Of a stretch of 5,280 nt of DNA, positions 1 to 5,280 are shown piece by piece (within the stretch, counting starts at the first letter, position 1; each line of letters begins with the position of its first letter). The DNA comes from an uncultured Bacteroidales bacterium (lineage in GTDB: Bacteria > Bacteroidota > Bacteroidia > Bacteroidales > Paludibacteraceae): contig CAMFEN010000095.1 of NCBI GenBank assembly GCA_945949375.1, positions 1 to 5,280 on the forward strand, given 5' to 3'. Under the pieces are notes generated by a model. That model was not told the DNA's origin. It searched no databases and worked only from the letters and a program-made list of their open reading frames with translations. A program made the position numbers and the translations under genes.

Positions 1-55
1 GAAACTCGTCAGGCAGCCTCTCTTGTTTTAGCACAATAAGTTCGTTATAGCAGGG

Positions 56-862
56 TTACTTTACCTCTGCGCCGCTTGCGTTGAACACACGCCCGTCGCG
101 CTCAATCACTAACTGACCATTGACAATGCGCTTAACGGCATTCCTCTCAACGACTATGTTTTCCATTTGGGTAGCCTTGGACTCTACTATAGTTTCGAAT
201 CTACGCCAGCAATCAACTTCGGAATATGCGTTTTTGGTGCCCGCAGGAACTTCCAAAGTGGCACTACTATAAACTGTGGGGTAAAAAGTATCATAAGTAA
301 TAGCAGAAGGAACTTGAATCTTCGAGATGATTTTCGTGATAGCAGAGCACCGAATAAAAGCATTGTCCAGCGTAGTAACAGTTGAGGGAATAGTTATTGT
401 AGCCAACGCTGAACAATTATAAAATGCGTTATCCTCAATGCTTTGTAGCCCTTCATTTAAGGTTAGGTTCACCAATTGTGTACAATTAGAAAAAGCGTGA
501 ATGCCTATAGATTTTATGGTAGAGGGTAAACTAACGGCAGTAAAGGAACTATTGTAAAATGCTTGCTGTCCAATGCGCTCAATTCCTTCGGGGATTGTTA
601 CTCCGGTAATCCAGCAAGAAGCAAAAGCATAGTCGCCTACTTCCGTAACCTTATAGGTTACTTCATCGTGTGTTACTTGGCTTACTAACTCGTAATCTTT
701 TTGAGCATAGAAATTGTCCACGATTTTTACTGTCAAACCGATTGCATCAGTTACTTCGTACTTAATTCCATCTTCCACAAAGGTTACGGGATCTTGCGCC
801 TTCGCCGTCATTGCACTTGCGCAGCATAGCACTGCAAAGAAATACTTAAAAATCTTTTTCAT
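56..862 (-). CDS. Small secreted BspA-like leucine-rich-repeat protein
   Basis: Predicted 268-residue exported protein, probably displayed on the cell surface or released. The chosen start gives a standard signal peptide: MKKIFK, a hydrophobic core (residues 7-18), and likely cleavage after TAKA at residue 22. An ATG two codons upstream (866-868) is equally possible; the longer open frame reaching 976 is rejected because it buries the signal peptide. Five LRR_5 (BspA/TpLRR) units follow, with the AF of each unit at residues 79, 101, 123, 146 and 168 (period 22-23). A capping segment follows (LEVPAGTKNAYSEVDCWRRF, about 203-222), then a linker and a tail, NGQLVIERDGRVFNASGAEVK minus its first residue, at 249-268. 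The tail matches that of the larger LRR gene upstream. BspA-family proteins are known as adhesins or binding proteins, but the ligand here is unknown. The gap to the upstream gene is 133 bp with no clear promoter, so co-transcription is likely. No Shine-Dalgarno site is visible. Confidence 0.9.
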   Translation of the reverse strand: MKKIFKYFFAVLCCASAMTAKAQDPVTFVEDGIKYEVTDAIGLTVKIVDNFYAQKDYELVSQVTHDEVTYKVTEVGDYAFASCWITGVTIPEGIERIGQQAFYNSSFTAVSLPSTIKSIGIHAFSNCTQLVNLTLNEGLQSIEDNAFYNCSALATITIPSTVTTLDNAFIRCSAITKIISKIQVPSAITYDTFYPTVYSSATLEVPAGTKNAYSEVDCWRRFETIVESKATQMENIVVERNAVKRIVNGQLVIERDGRVFNASGAEVK

Positions 863-929
863 AAACATTAAATTTTGATTGTTAATAAATATAGTTTTTG
901 GGAGTTCTATCGATATGTACGTAGTTCTT

Positions 930-980
930 CCCTTAGCGGAGTCCCCGATGACGCCTGCGTCATGGGGTGCTCTCAAGGAG
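930..980. repeat. Strong imperfect inverted repeat between the two BspA-like genes
   Basis: The core is CCCC (943-946), a bulged G at 947, and ATGACGC (948-954) facing GCGTCAT (957-963) and GGGG (964-967). It folds with a tight loop and about 10 bp. Outer pairing can extend it: GGAGT (938-942) against 969-973 with two wobbles, and CCTT (931-934) against AAGG (975-978). Neither side has a U-run, so it is not a canonical intrinsic terminator. In mRNA of the locus it would sit in the spacer between the two reading frames, where it could stabilise the upstream message, lower expression of the second gene, or simply be an interspersed repeat. Its function is inferred from position only. Confidence 0.6.
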
Positions 981-995
981 GGGGCGGGGGTATGC

Positions 996-3260
996 CTATC
1001 TCACTTCAGCGCCTTGCGCGTTATAGGTCTTGCCGTCGGGTAGGGCGATGTAGATCTGACCGTTGATCATATATTTGCGGGCATTATCCTGCGGCACAGG
1101 AATCTGCTCAATCCCTGTCTTTGTTTCTTTAAAATATGCGATGAACGTTTGTGGCTCTGTAGAAGTAATAACCCTCGGGTTGTCGGTGTTACCGTCAGAC
1201 CAATGGTCAAAAGCAAATCCGTCATTCGCTTCGGCATAAAGTACCGCCACAGAACTTGCGCAATCGCCGGAGAAAGTAACCGTTACTTTTCCTTTCATTT
1301 CATCTTCGCTTATACCTTGGATAGCCACAACTCCGGTAAAATTAGTGAAATGGTCCCACTCTGTGCGATAGGATTCCAATGCGGAGCAAGGAACAGTTAC
1401 TACCGCTGTTGTCGGAACATAATCAAACGCATCCTTGGCGCTACGGGGCGCGGTGGCAGGATAAGCAATAATAGAAGATATTTTGTCATTATTAGCAAAA
1501 GCTTCTTCCCCTATAGAGTCAACTGCTTCACCAATAGAAAGTTTGCTGATAGGGAGTCCAATAAAAGTTTGTCTACCTATGCATTTAACAGAATTAGGGA
1601 TTTGCAGTTCCCCTATTTTTTTTGTGTGCGAACCGCAATACGCAAATGCTTCGTCTGGGATAGTATCTAAATCGCTCAATATGATTCGTTCTGCTTGTAC
1701 ACACCAATAGAAAGCGTTTTTACCTATTTTCTTCACACCCTTGGGTAGATTGATAACCCGCAGATTCACATTTTGTTGGAATGCTTCATCGCCTATAGAG
1801 ACCAACGTATTGGGAAATACAACCGTTTCCAAAGAATCGGCATGAGAGAAAGCCGCCTTTCCGATTGTTTCGACTCCGTCCAAGAAAATAACCGAGCGCA
1901 GGCTGTCACAATTCTGGAATGCTGCGGTTCCTATATTGGCAGCAGTAGTCAGTTCACGAACAGGCGCGCTAAAGAAAGCATAGTTCCCGATTTGCTCGAC
2001 AGTTTCCGGCATAGTAACGTCAGCAAGGGATTTACATTCATCAAAAGCATTGTCCCCGATGGTTTGTAACTGTTCTCCGAGATAGGCCTTTCCCATTTGC
2101 TCGCAGCCACAAAAAGCTGATTCTCCGATTGACTTGAGCGAACGACCGGCGGTAAACTCTGTCAATGCCGCATCATATCTAAACGCCCTCGGACCGACAT
2201 ACTCCGCTCCATCCAAAAGGGTAACGGATGTTAGATTGTAACATTTCTCAAACGCACTCTCTCCAATAGAAGCAGGGGTTGTCAAAGAAGCGATGGCGGT
2301 AGAATAAAATGCGTTGTTTCCAATTCGTTTGAGTGAAGAAGGAAGTTCTACTTGGGCTAATTTATAACAACTCTTAAAAGTCTCATCACTTATTTCTTCC
2401 ACGCCGTCGTGTACTGTCAACGTCTGTAAGTTATCAAGTGCACCCAAGAACACTTCCGATTCGAGCACTTTGACTCCGCCACCAAAGGTAATGTTTGTCA
2501 GCGGACAATATGCAAAAGCCCGTTCTCCAAGCGAAGTGACGGCATCCGGGATAACAATCTCGTTCATTTTATTTGACGCAAAAGCACCTACTCCGATGGA
2601 ATTAAGCGTTGAAGGCAATAAAACATCTGCAATATTGTTATCAGCAAATGCAGCACCTCCGATTTCGGTCAAACCTTCATTAAGCGTAAGCGAGATCATG
2701 TTATTTGCCTGAAATGCACTAACTCCTATGTGCTCGACCGAAGCAGGAATATTAACTATCTCGAGTTGATTGCTGTAGAAACTGAAATCTCCGATAGCTT
2801 TCAAACTATTGTTAAGCATAATAAGAGAATTTAGTTGACAGTTGTAAAAAGCATAATCGCCAATAGAGTCCACCGACGCAGGAATGTCGATCAAAGTTAT
2901 CGGTTCATCTTCCAAGATATGCGCACGCAACTTCTTCAAACCGGCAGGCAATGTAATAGATACCACTTGATTACACATCACACCCAATAAATCCGTTACT
3001 GTATAGGTCTTTCCATTTTTACTGACTGTGTTCGGAATAACAATGTTTAAATCTTTGTCTAACGTATAACTAATTACTTGGTATTCTGCCGTCATGTCGT
3101 CATCGTAACACCAACAGATAGCCTTAAAACCATCACCGTCAATGTAAATAGCTGTTGATAAACGCCCCTCATCGGTTGGACCAGGATAATCAATTCGCTC
3201 CGCCTGAACGGAGGTGATAGCCATGATGGCAGCGACGATAGAAAGTAAAATTTTTCTCAT
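996..3260 (-). CDS. Large secreted BspA-like leucine-rich-repeat protein with InlB-B-like domain
   Basis: Predicted 754-residue exported protein. The start is fixed by a clear signal peptide: MRKILLSIVAAIMAITSVQA, cleavage likely after residue 20. Residues 21-110 form a BspA-type N-terminal region (KNGKTYTVTDLLG at 81-93). Twenty-two LRR_5 units follow; the conserved Phe of each lies at 138, 161, 183, 205, 227, 249, 271, 295, 318, 337, 360, 383, 406, 429, 448, 471, 494, 517, 539, 566, 588 and 612. The LRR stack ends with a cap (VTVPCSALESYRTEW, 621-635). Residues about 657-711 resemble the divergent InlB B-repeat (FAFDHWSDGNTDNPRVIT at 682-699). The last 25 residues (NGQIYIALPDGKTYNAQGAEV, 733-753, minus one residue) resemble the tail of the downstream LRR gene. 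Such proteins are known surface adhesins or binding proteins; partner and pathway are not deducible here. Translation starts after A/T-rich sequence without a Shine-Dalgarno site. Expression is probably driven from a promoter about 290 nt upstream. Confidence 0.93.
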   Translation of the reverse strand: MRKILLSIVAAIMAITSVQAERIDYPGPTDEGRLSTAIYIDGDGFKAICWCYDDDMTAEYQVISYTLDKDLNIVIPNTVSKNGKTYTVTDLLGVMCNQVVSITLPAGLKKLRAHILEDEPITLIDIPASVDSIGDYAFYNCQLNSLIMLNNSLKAIGDFSFYSNQLEIVNIPASVEHIGVSAFQANNMISLTLNEGLTEIGGAAFADNNIADVLLPSTLNSIGVGAFASNKMNEIVIPDAVTSLGERAFAYCPLTNITFGGGVKVLESEVFLGALDNLQTLTVHDGVEEISDETFKSCYKLAQVELPSSLKRIGNNAFYSTAIASLTTPASIGESAFEKCYNLTSVTLLDGAEYVGPRAFRYDAALTEFTAGRSLKSIGESAFCGCEQMGKAYLGEQLQTIGDNAFDECKSLADVTMPETVEQIGNYAFFSAPVRELTTAANIGTAAFQNCDSLRSVIFLDGVETIGKAAFSHADSLETVVFPNTLVSIGDEAFQQNVNLRVINLPKGVKKIGKNAFYWCVQAERIILSDLDTIPDEAFAYCGSHTKKIGELQIPNSVKCIGRQTFIGLPISKLSIGEAVDSIGEEAFANNDKISSIIAYPATAPRSAKDAFDYVPTTAVVTVPCSALESYRTEWDHFTNFTGVVAIQGISEDEMKGKVTVTFSGDCASSVAVLYAEANDGFAFDHWSDGNTDNPRVITSTEPQTFIAYFKETKTGIEQIPVPQDNARKYMINGQIYIALPDGKTYNAQGAEVR

Positions 3261-3341
3261 AAAATTTGTTGGCTGTTTATCCTGTTGCCTCGTCAGTTTG
3301 AAAGTTGTTTGTTATGTTAGTTTGGTTATTAGATACATACA

Positions 3342-3377
3342 AAAGGACGGCATACACAATAAGTGTACACCGCCTTT
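3342..3377 (-). promoter_or_regulatory. Leader hairpin, possible attenuator
   Basis: Read as minus-strand RNA, AAAGG (3377-3373), CGG (3372-3370) and UGUACAC (3369-3363) pair with GUGUAUG (3357-3351), CCG (3350-3348) and CCUUU (3346-3342). This gives 15 bp with one bulged U (3347) and a five-base loop (3362-3358). Two of the pairs are G-U wobbles that exist only in the minus-strand transcript, which suggests it acts as RNA of the LRR message. Only four U follow (ending at 3341) before a G, so termination would be weak at best. Confidence 0.5.
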
Positions 3378-3424
3378 AGCGTTGCGAATGGTTAAATTAC
3401 CTCCTTTTACGACAAATTCGCAAT

Positions 3425-3432
3425 GGGGGGGG
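3425..3432. repeat. Homopolymer tract G8/C8 in the leader
   Basis: Eight consecutive G on the plus strand (C on the transcript strand), just after the stop codon of the leader ORF. Tracts of this length can slip during replication. It lies outside any protein-coding frame, so slippage would change the spacing of leader elements rather than a reading frame. Confidence 0.6.
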
Positions 3433-3437
3433 TAAAA

Positions 3438-3503
3438 TTAAACATCTGATTTATAGTGATTTGCATAGAGTTTGCAGGGGTTATATGTGAGGAGATGGGG
3501 CAT
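3438..3503 (-). CDS. Candidate 21-residue leader peptide upstream of the BspA-like gene
   Basis: A short ORF starting ATG at 3503 and ending TAA at 3438, beginning MPHLLTYNPC and ending HYKSDV. It is preceded by AAGGAGG (3515-3509) five bases from the ATG, the best Shine-Dalgarno site in the window. It contains three Tyr and two His but no run of one amino acid that would suggest classic attenuation. AGGAG (3514-3510) can pair with CTCCT (3494-3490) inside the ORF, which could hide its own start site. It lies about 50 nt after the predicted transcription start and 177 nt before the LRR start codon. No homologue is recognised. It may be a regulatory uORF or a chance ORF; coding is not proven. 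Confidence 0.35.
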   Translation of the reverse strand: MPHLLTYNPCKLYANHYKSDV

Positions 3504-3508
3504 AACAG

Positions 3509-3515
3509 CCTCCTT
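3509..3515 (-). promoter_or_regulatory. Shine-Dalgarno site AAGGAGG of the leader ORF
   Basis: AAGGAGG on the minus strand, five bases before an ATG. The main genes here lack such sites, as expected for Bacteroidota, so this one stands out. Confidence 0.45.
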
Positions 3516-3558
3516 ATTATTTTTCTATATTCTTAGGCATATTTACACTAATCCGCCG

Positions 3559-3589
3559 CAAAGATACTGCATTTTTTTAACATATGCAA
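3559..3589 (-). promoter_or_regulatory. Bacteroidota-type promoter for the BspA-like locus
   Basis: The minus strand carries TTG (3589-3587), a 20-base spacer, and TATCTTTG (3566-3559). This matches the -33 / -7 consensus (TTTG and TAnnTTTG) of the primary sigma factor of this phylum. The predicted transcription start is near 3554. It lies downstream of the tRNA terminator and faces the LRR genes. Confidence 0.75.
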
Positions 3590-3755
3590 GAAAAAAAACG
3601 ATTTTATGCTCTTTTTCTTAAAAAAAATGCGTTCCGGGCGTGCTAATAATGATCGGCGTATAGGTTATTTTGCAGTCTGAAAATTGTATAAGTCATTTAG
3701 AATCAGCATAAATGTCCATATTGCAATCGTGAGCAATATATGATGACCTATAGAC
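3590..3755. other. A/T-rich spacer without a gene
   Basis: Between the tRNA terminator and the LRR promoter I see no coding frame or RNA gene. It contains a small perfect inverted repeat, ATATTGC (3718-3724) and GCAATAT (3733-3739) with an 8-base loop, and A-rich runs near 3591-3598 and 3621-3628. A 13-base sequence, AAAAAAACGATTT, at 3592-3604 recurs at 3758-3770 in the tRNA terminator. No plus-strand promoter box (TAnnTTTG) was found. Confidence 0.5.
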
Positions 3756-3798
3756 ATAAAAAAACGATTTATAACGGCATTCAACATTATAAATCGTT
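3756..3798 (-). terminator. Rho-independent terminator of tRNA-Pro
   Basis: A perfect 12-bp inverted repeat (3763-3774 with 3787-3798) with a 12-base loop, 22 nt past the tRNA 3' end. In the minus-strand transcript the stem runs into seven U (3764-3758). The stem is A/U-rich but perfect, and the U-run lies only on the minus-strand side, which fixes its direction. Confidence 0.85.
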
Positions 3799-3819
3799 AA
3801 TTTTCACAAACTTACTTTG

Positions 3820-3894
3820 TCGGGATAGCGAGATTCGAACTCACGACCTCCTGCTCCCAAAGCAGGCATTCTAACCGGGCTGAACTATATCCCG
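3820..3894 (-). tRNA. tRNA-Pro (anticodon UGG)
   Basis: A full cloverleaf on the minus strand. The acceptor stem CGGGATA (3894-3888) pairs with TATCCCG (3827-3821), giving the C1-G72 pair, with discriminator A (3820); both are proline identity features. The anticodon stem CCTGC/GCAGG encloses the loop TTTGGGA with anticodon TGG at 3859-3857. The T-arm is GTGAG-TTCGAAT-CTCGC, and the D-arm GTTC/GAAT has GG in its loop. The 3' CCA is not encoded (next bases CAA), so it must be added by nucleotidyltransferase. UGG can read all four CCN codons with suitable wobble modification. It appears to be a single-gene transcription unit with its own promoter and terminator. Confidence 0.97.
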
Positions 3895-3917
3895 CCGACT
3901 TTTTTCAAAAGCGAGTG

Positions 3918-3949
3918 CAAAGGTAGTGTTTTTTTTTGATATATGCAAA
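3918..3949 (-). promoter_or_regulatory. Bacteroidota-type promoter for tRNA-Pro
   Basis: The minus strand carries TTTG (3949-3946), a 20-base spacer, and TACCTTTG (3925-3918), a full match to the -33 / -7 consensus. Its 3' edge lies 23 bases before the mature tRNA 5' end, leaving a short leader for RNase P to remove. Confidence 0.85.
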
Positions 3950-3993
3950 TTTTCCTTGCATTTTTTCTACAAAATACTCAGAAACCGCCTTTT

Positions 3994-4917
3994 CTAACAC
4001 TTCATTGACAGTGCATTGTGCAAGCAAGTAATGCGGCAGGGACCCATGATATTCTCCAAAATGCCGTCTGCCTCAAACATCAGGTGCTTGCGGGTGTTTA
4101 CCTCTACCTCTTTGCCCACAAACGAGTGAACGAAATCCAAATCGGTCAACCTGCCGTTGAAGAGTCGCGGAATAGCCTTGAGCACCTGACGGAAGGTGGG
4201 GGTTTTGACGAAGATGGAATGGAAGACTCCGTCGCGCGGGTCAGCATCGGGGTTCTGCTTGATACCTCCGCCGGAGAAAGGTCCGTTGCCAATGTTCATC
4301 GTGAAGAGCATATCGTTCACTATCGTCTTCCCATCCACAATCAGCTCTATCTTCTGCGACTTGTGCGCACAAATGGCGGCGAGCAAGGCGAAAAAGTAAT
4401 TGACATGGTGGCTGCCGATGTAGTACTTGAGCGTGGTTGCCCATTGGCAGGTGAGCGAGTCAACGCCAAAGCCGACTGAGTTGATGAAATAGCGGCGATG
4501 CACGATGCCATTGCGCCAATAGGTGATGCACCCTATGTCTAACGGCTGCTTTTTGCCATTGAAGAAACGGTCAAGCGATTTCTTGTAGTCCTTGGTTAGT
4601 CCCCAAAAGCGTCCCCAGTCGTTTCCCGTGCCTCGCGGCATCAGTCCGAAGCAGATTTGGGCGCGTTGCTCTTCGGGGATGTCCGCTCGCATGATACCGT
4701 TGATCACTTCCGACAGCGTCCCGTCGCCGCCCAAAACAAGAATTTCATCGCACCCTCTCTCCACCAACTCGCGCGCTAATTCGATGGCATGCTCTGCGTA
4801 TTTCGTTACCCGATACACAAAAGGCTCACGCCGCTTGCGTAGCAGTTTCCATAGGTAGATACGTTGACGTCGGAACGCACGTTTACCGGACTTCGGGTTG
4901 ATGATAATTCCTAACAT
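3994..4917 (-). CDS. Diacylglycerol kinase / YegS / LCB5-family lipid kinase
   Basis: Predicted 307-residue soluble kinase that phosphorylates a lipid alcohol (diacylglycerol, or a sphingoid base or ceramide, since some Bacteroidales make sphingolipids) using a nucleotide; the substrate cannot be read from sequence. Family motifs (numbered from the chosen ATG at 4917): a Gly/Lys-rich N-terminus, IINPKSGK (5-12); the nucleotide/Mg motif GGDGTLSEVINGI (63-75); PRGTGNDWGR (94-103); GNGPFSGGG (210-218); and ADPRDGVF (225-232). Length is normal for the family. Near the C-terminus, where relatives usually show DGE, this protein has ADGIL (283-287) with Glu at 288, so the acidic residue often assigned as catalytic base is displaced. 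Start choice: an in-frame TTG at 4935 lies inside the promoter box and would not be transcribed. There is no signal peptide or membrane segment. The gene stands alone, with its own promoter upstream and the tRNA downstream. Confidence 0.92.
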   Translation of the reverse strand: MLGIIINPKSGKRAFRRQRIYLWKLLRKRREPFVYRVTKYAEHAIELARELVERGCDEILVLGGDGTLSEVINGIMRADIPEEQRAQICFGLMPRGTGNDWGRFWGLTKDYKKSLDRFFNGKKQPLDIGCITYWRNGIVHRRYFINSVGFGVDSLTCQWATTLKYYIGSHHVNYFFALLAAICAHKSQKIELIVDGKTIVNDMLFTMNIGNGPFSGGGIKQNPDADPRDGVFHSIFVKTPTFRQVLKAIPRLFNGRLTDLDFVHSFVGKEVEVNTRKHLMFEADGILENIMGPCRITCLHNALSMKC

Positions 4918-4932
4918 AGGCGAAAGCGGTTG

Positions 4933-4964
4933 CAAAGATACGCAAAAAAAAGCACACTACCAAA
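4933..4964 (-). promoter_or_regulatory. Bacteroidota-type promoter for the lipid kinase
   Basis: The minus strand carries TTTG (4964-4961), a 20-base spacer, and TATCTTTG (4940-4933), a full consensus match. The predicted start of transcription (about 4928) is only about 10 bases before the ATG at 4917, so the mRNA would be nearly leaderless. Confidence 0.82.
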
Positions 4965-5015
4965 TAAATTGCATAGTTTTCGCATTTTTCGTATGTTTCA
5001 TGTAGTTTTCCTATG

Positions 5016-5280
5016 TCAATCCCTTGGGTATGCTGCGACAAAGACGTTCTTTGCCGCCAACTCGTTTTGATGGGACCAAAGTTCTTGGAGCGACACCTCT
5101 CCGATGATGTAATTGTTCGTCTCGCTGCTGTACTCCTCGGAGATACGCATGAAGTGCAGCAGGTCGCGGTCTTGCTTGTCGGTGAAGCGATAGTAGATAC
5201 GGAAACGGTTCTCGCGGGTGTAGAGCAACGCCTGCGGGTCGGTGCTCGGCGTCAGCAGGTCACCTTTTATTTTGGAGTAC
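5016..5280 (-). CDS. Unrecognised protein, C-terminal part only
   Basis: The open frame enters from the window edge and ends with TGA at 5016, so only the last 87 residues are visible. The upstream codons (…SKIKGDLLTPSTDPQA) continue in frame without a stop, so the TTG at 5228 is not needed as a start. The visible part is soluble and rich in charged and aromatic residues (FRIYYRFTDKQDRDLLHFMR, then a Glu/Asn-rich stretch, ending VFVAAYPRD). It has no membrane segment and no motif I can assign to a family. The 98-bp gap to the lipid kinase, which has its own promoter, suggests a separate transcription unit. G+C-rich wobble use (ctg, cgg, gtc) resembles the lipid kinase gene and supports real coding. 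Confidence 0.7.
   Translation of the reverse strand, partial: YSKIKGDLLTPSTDPQALLYTRENRFRIYYRFTDKQDRDLLHFMRISEEYSSETNNYIIGEVSLQELWSHQNELAAKNVFVAAYPRD

Larger units (their letters stand above)
3261..3554 (-). promoter_or_regulatory. Long (about 290 nt) structured 5' leader of the BspA-like locus
   Basis: This is the stretch between the predicted transcription start (near 3554) and the ATG of the large LRR gene. In RNA order it holds a short ORF with a strong Shine-Dalgarno site, a run of eight C (3432-3425), a second AAAAGGAGG (3408-3400) with no usable start codon behind it, a 15-bp hairpin (3377-3342), and an A/C-rich unstructured stretch up to the start codon. No second TAnnTTTG box is found closer to the gene. 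No riboswitch class was recognised. The leader status is inferred from the single promoter call. Confidence 0.5.

Noticed and set aside
1..55. Terminator downstream of the small LRR gene
   Set aside because: No stable hairpin followed by a U-run is visible before the window edge.
863..976. N-terminal extension of the small LRR protein up to 976
   Set aside because: It would place 38 residues before a standard signal peptide and would run through the intergenic hairpin.
1149..2712. Several plus-strand open frames of 75-173 codons opposite the large LRR gene
   Set aside because: They are antisense shadows created by the repetitive LRR codons; no start context, domains or promoter.
996..3260. 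LRR repeats as a CRISPR array or DNA tandem repeat
   Set aside because: The periodicity is at the protein level (22-23 residues) with divergent DNA; the frame is open throughout and has a signal peptide.
3588..3628. A/T hairpin AAGAAAAA with TTTTTCTT near the LRR promoter
   Set aside because: All A-T apart from one pair, overlaps the -33 box, and low-complexity A/T sequence produces such pairings easily.
3976..3996. Possible terminator of the lipid kinase gene (AGAAA/TTTCT around the stop codon)
   Set aside because: Only five A/U-rich pairs and no clean U-run follow.
4018..4858. Plus-strand open frames and a short minus-strand frame overlapping the lipid kinase
   Set aside because: The lipid kinase frame carries all the family motifs; the others look like out-of-frame translations of it.
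4918..4935. TTG start giving a 313-residue lipid kinase
   Set aside because: The TTG overlaps the -7 promoter box, upstream of the predicted transcript; the family N-terminus fits the ATG at 4917.

Overview
The window looks like chromosomal DNA of a Bacteroidota member, most likely order Bacteroidales (Bacteroides, Prevotella or a relative). Three things support this: two BspA-type leucine-rich-repeat proteins of the kind abundant in gut and oral Bacteroidales; promoters of the phylum-specific form (TTG or TTTG, 20 bases, then TAnnTTTG); and protein-coding starts preceded by A/T-rich sequence rather than a Shine-Dalgarno site. The tRNA does not encode its CCA end. Genus cannot be fixed from the sequence.

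Everything recognisable is read from the minus strand, so the gene order runs from high to low coordinates. (1) 5280-5016: the C-terminal part of an unrecognised protein, cut by the window edge. (2) 4917-3994: a soluble lipid kinase of the diacylglycerol kinase / YegS / LCB5 family, with its own promoter and an almost leaderless mRNA. (3) 3894-3820: tRNA-Pro(UGG), with its own promoter and a rho-independent terminator. (4) 3260-996: a secreted 754-residue BspA-like protein with 22 LRR units, an InlB-B-like domain and a short C-terminal tail. (5) 862-56: a smaller secreted BspA-like protein (268 residues) with five LRR units and the same tail.

The two BspA-like genes are probably one surface-protein locus. 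The only good promoter near them lies at 3559-3589, about 290 nt upstream of the first gene, and none is clear before the second. The leader holds a 21-codon ORF with a near-perfect Shine-Dalgarno site (unusual in this phylum), a run of eight C, and a hairpin that could compete with an alternative pairing. A strong hairpin beside a G-rich tract separates the two LRR genes.

The DAG kinase, tRNA and unknown gene are ordinary-looking housekeeping neighbours. I see no mobile element, CRISPR array or defence system. The parts most worth a second look are the long leader, the higher-order repeat structure of the large LRR protein, and the substituted DGE motif in the lipid kinase.
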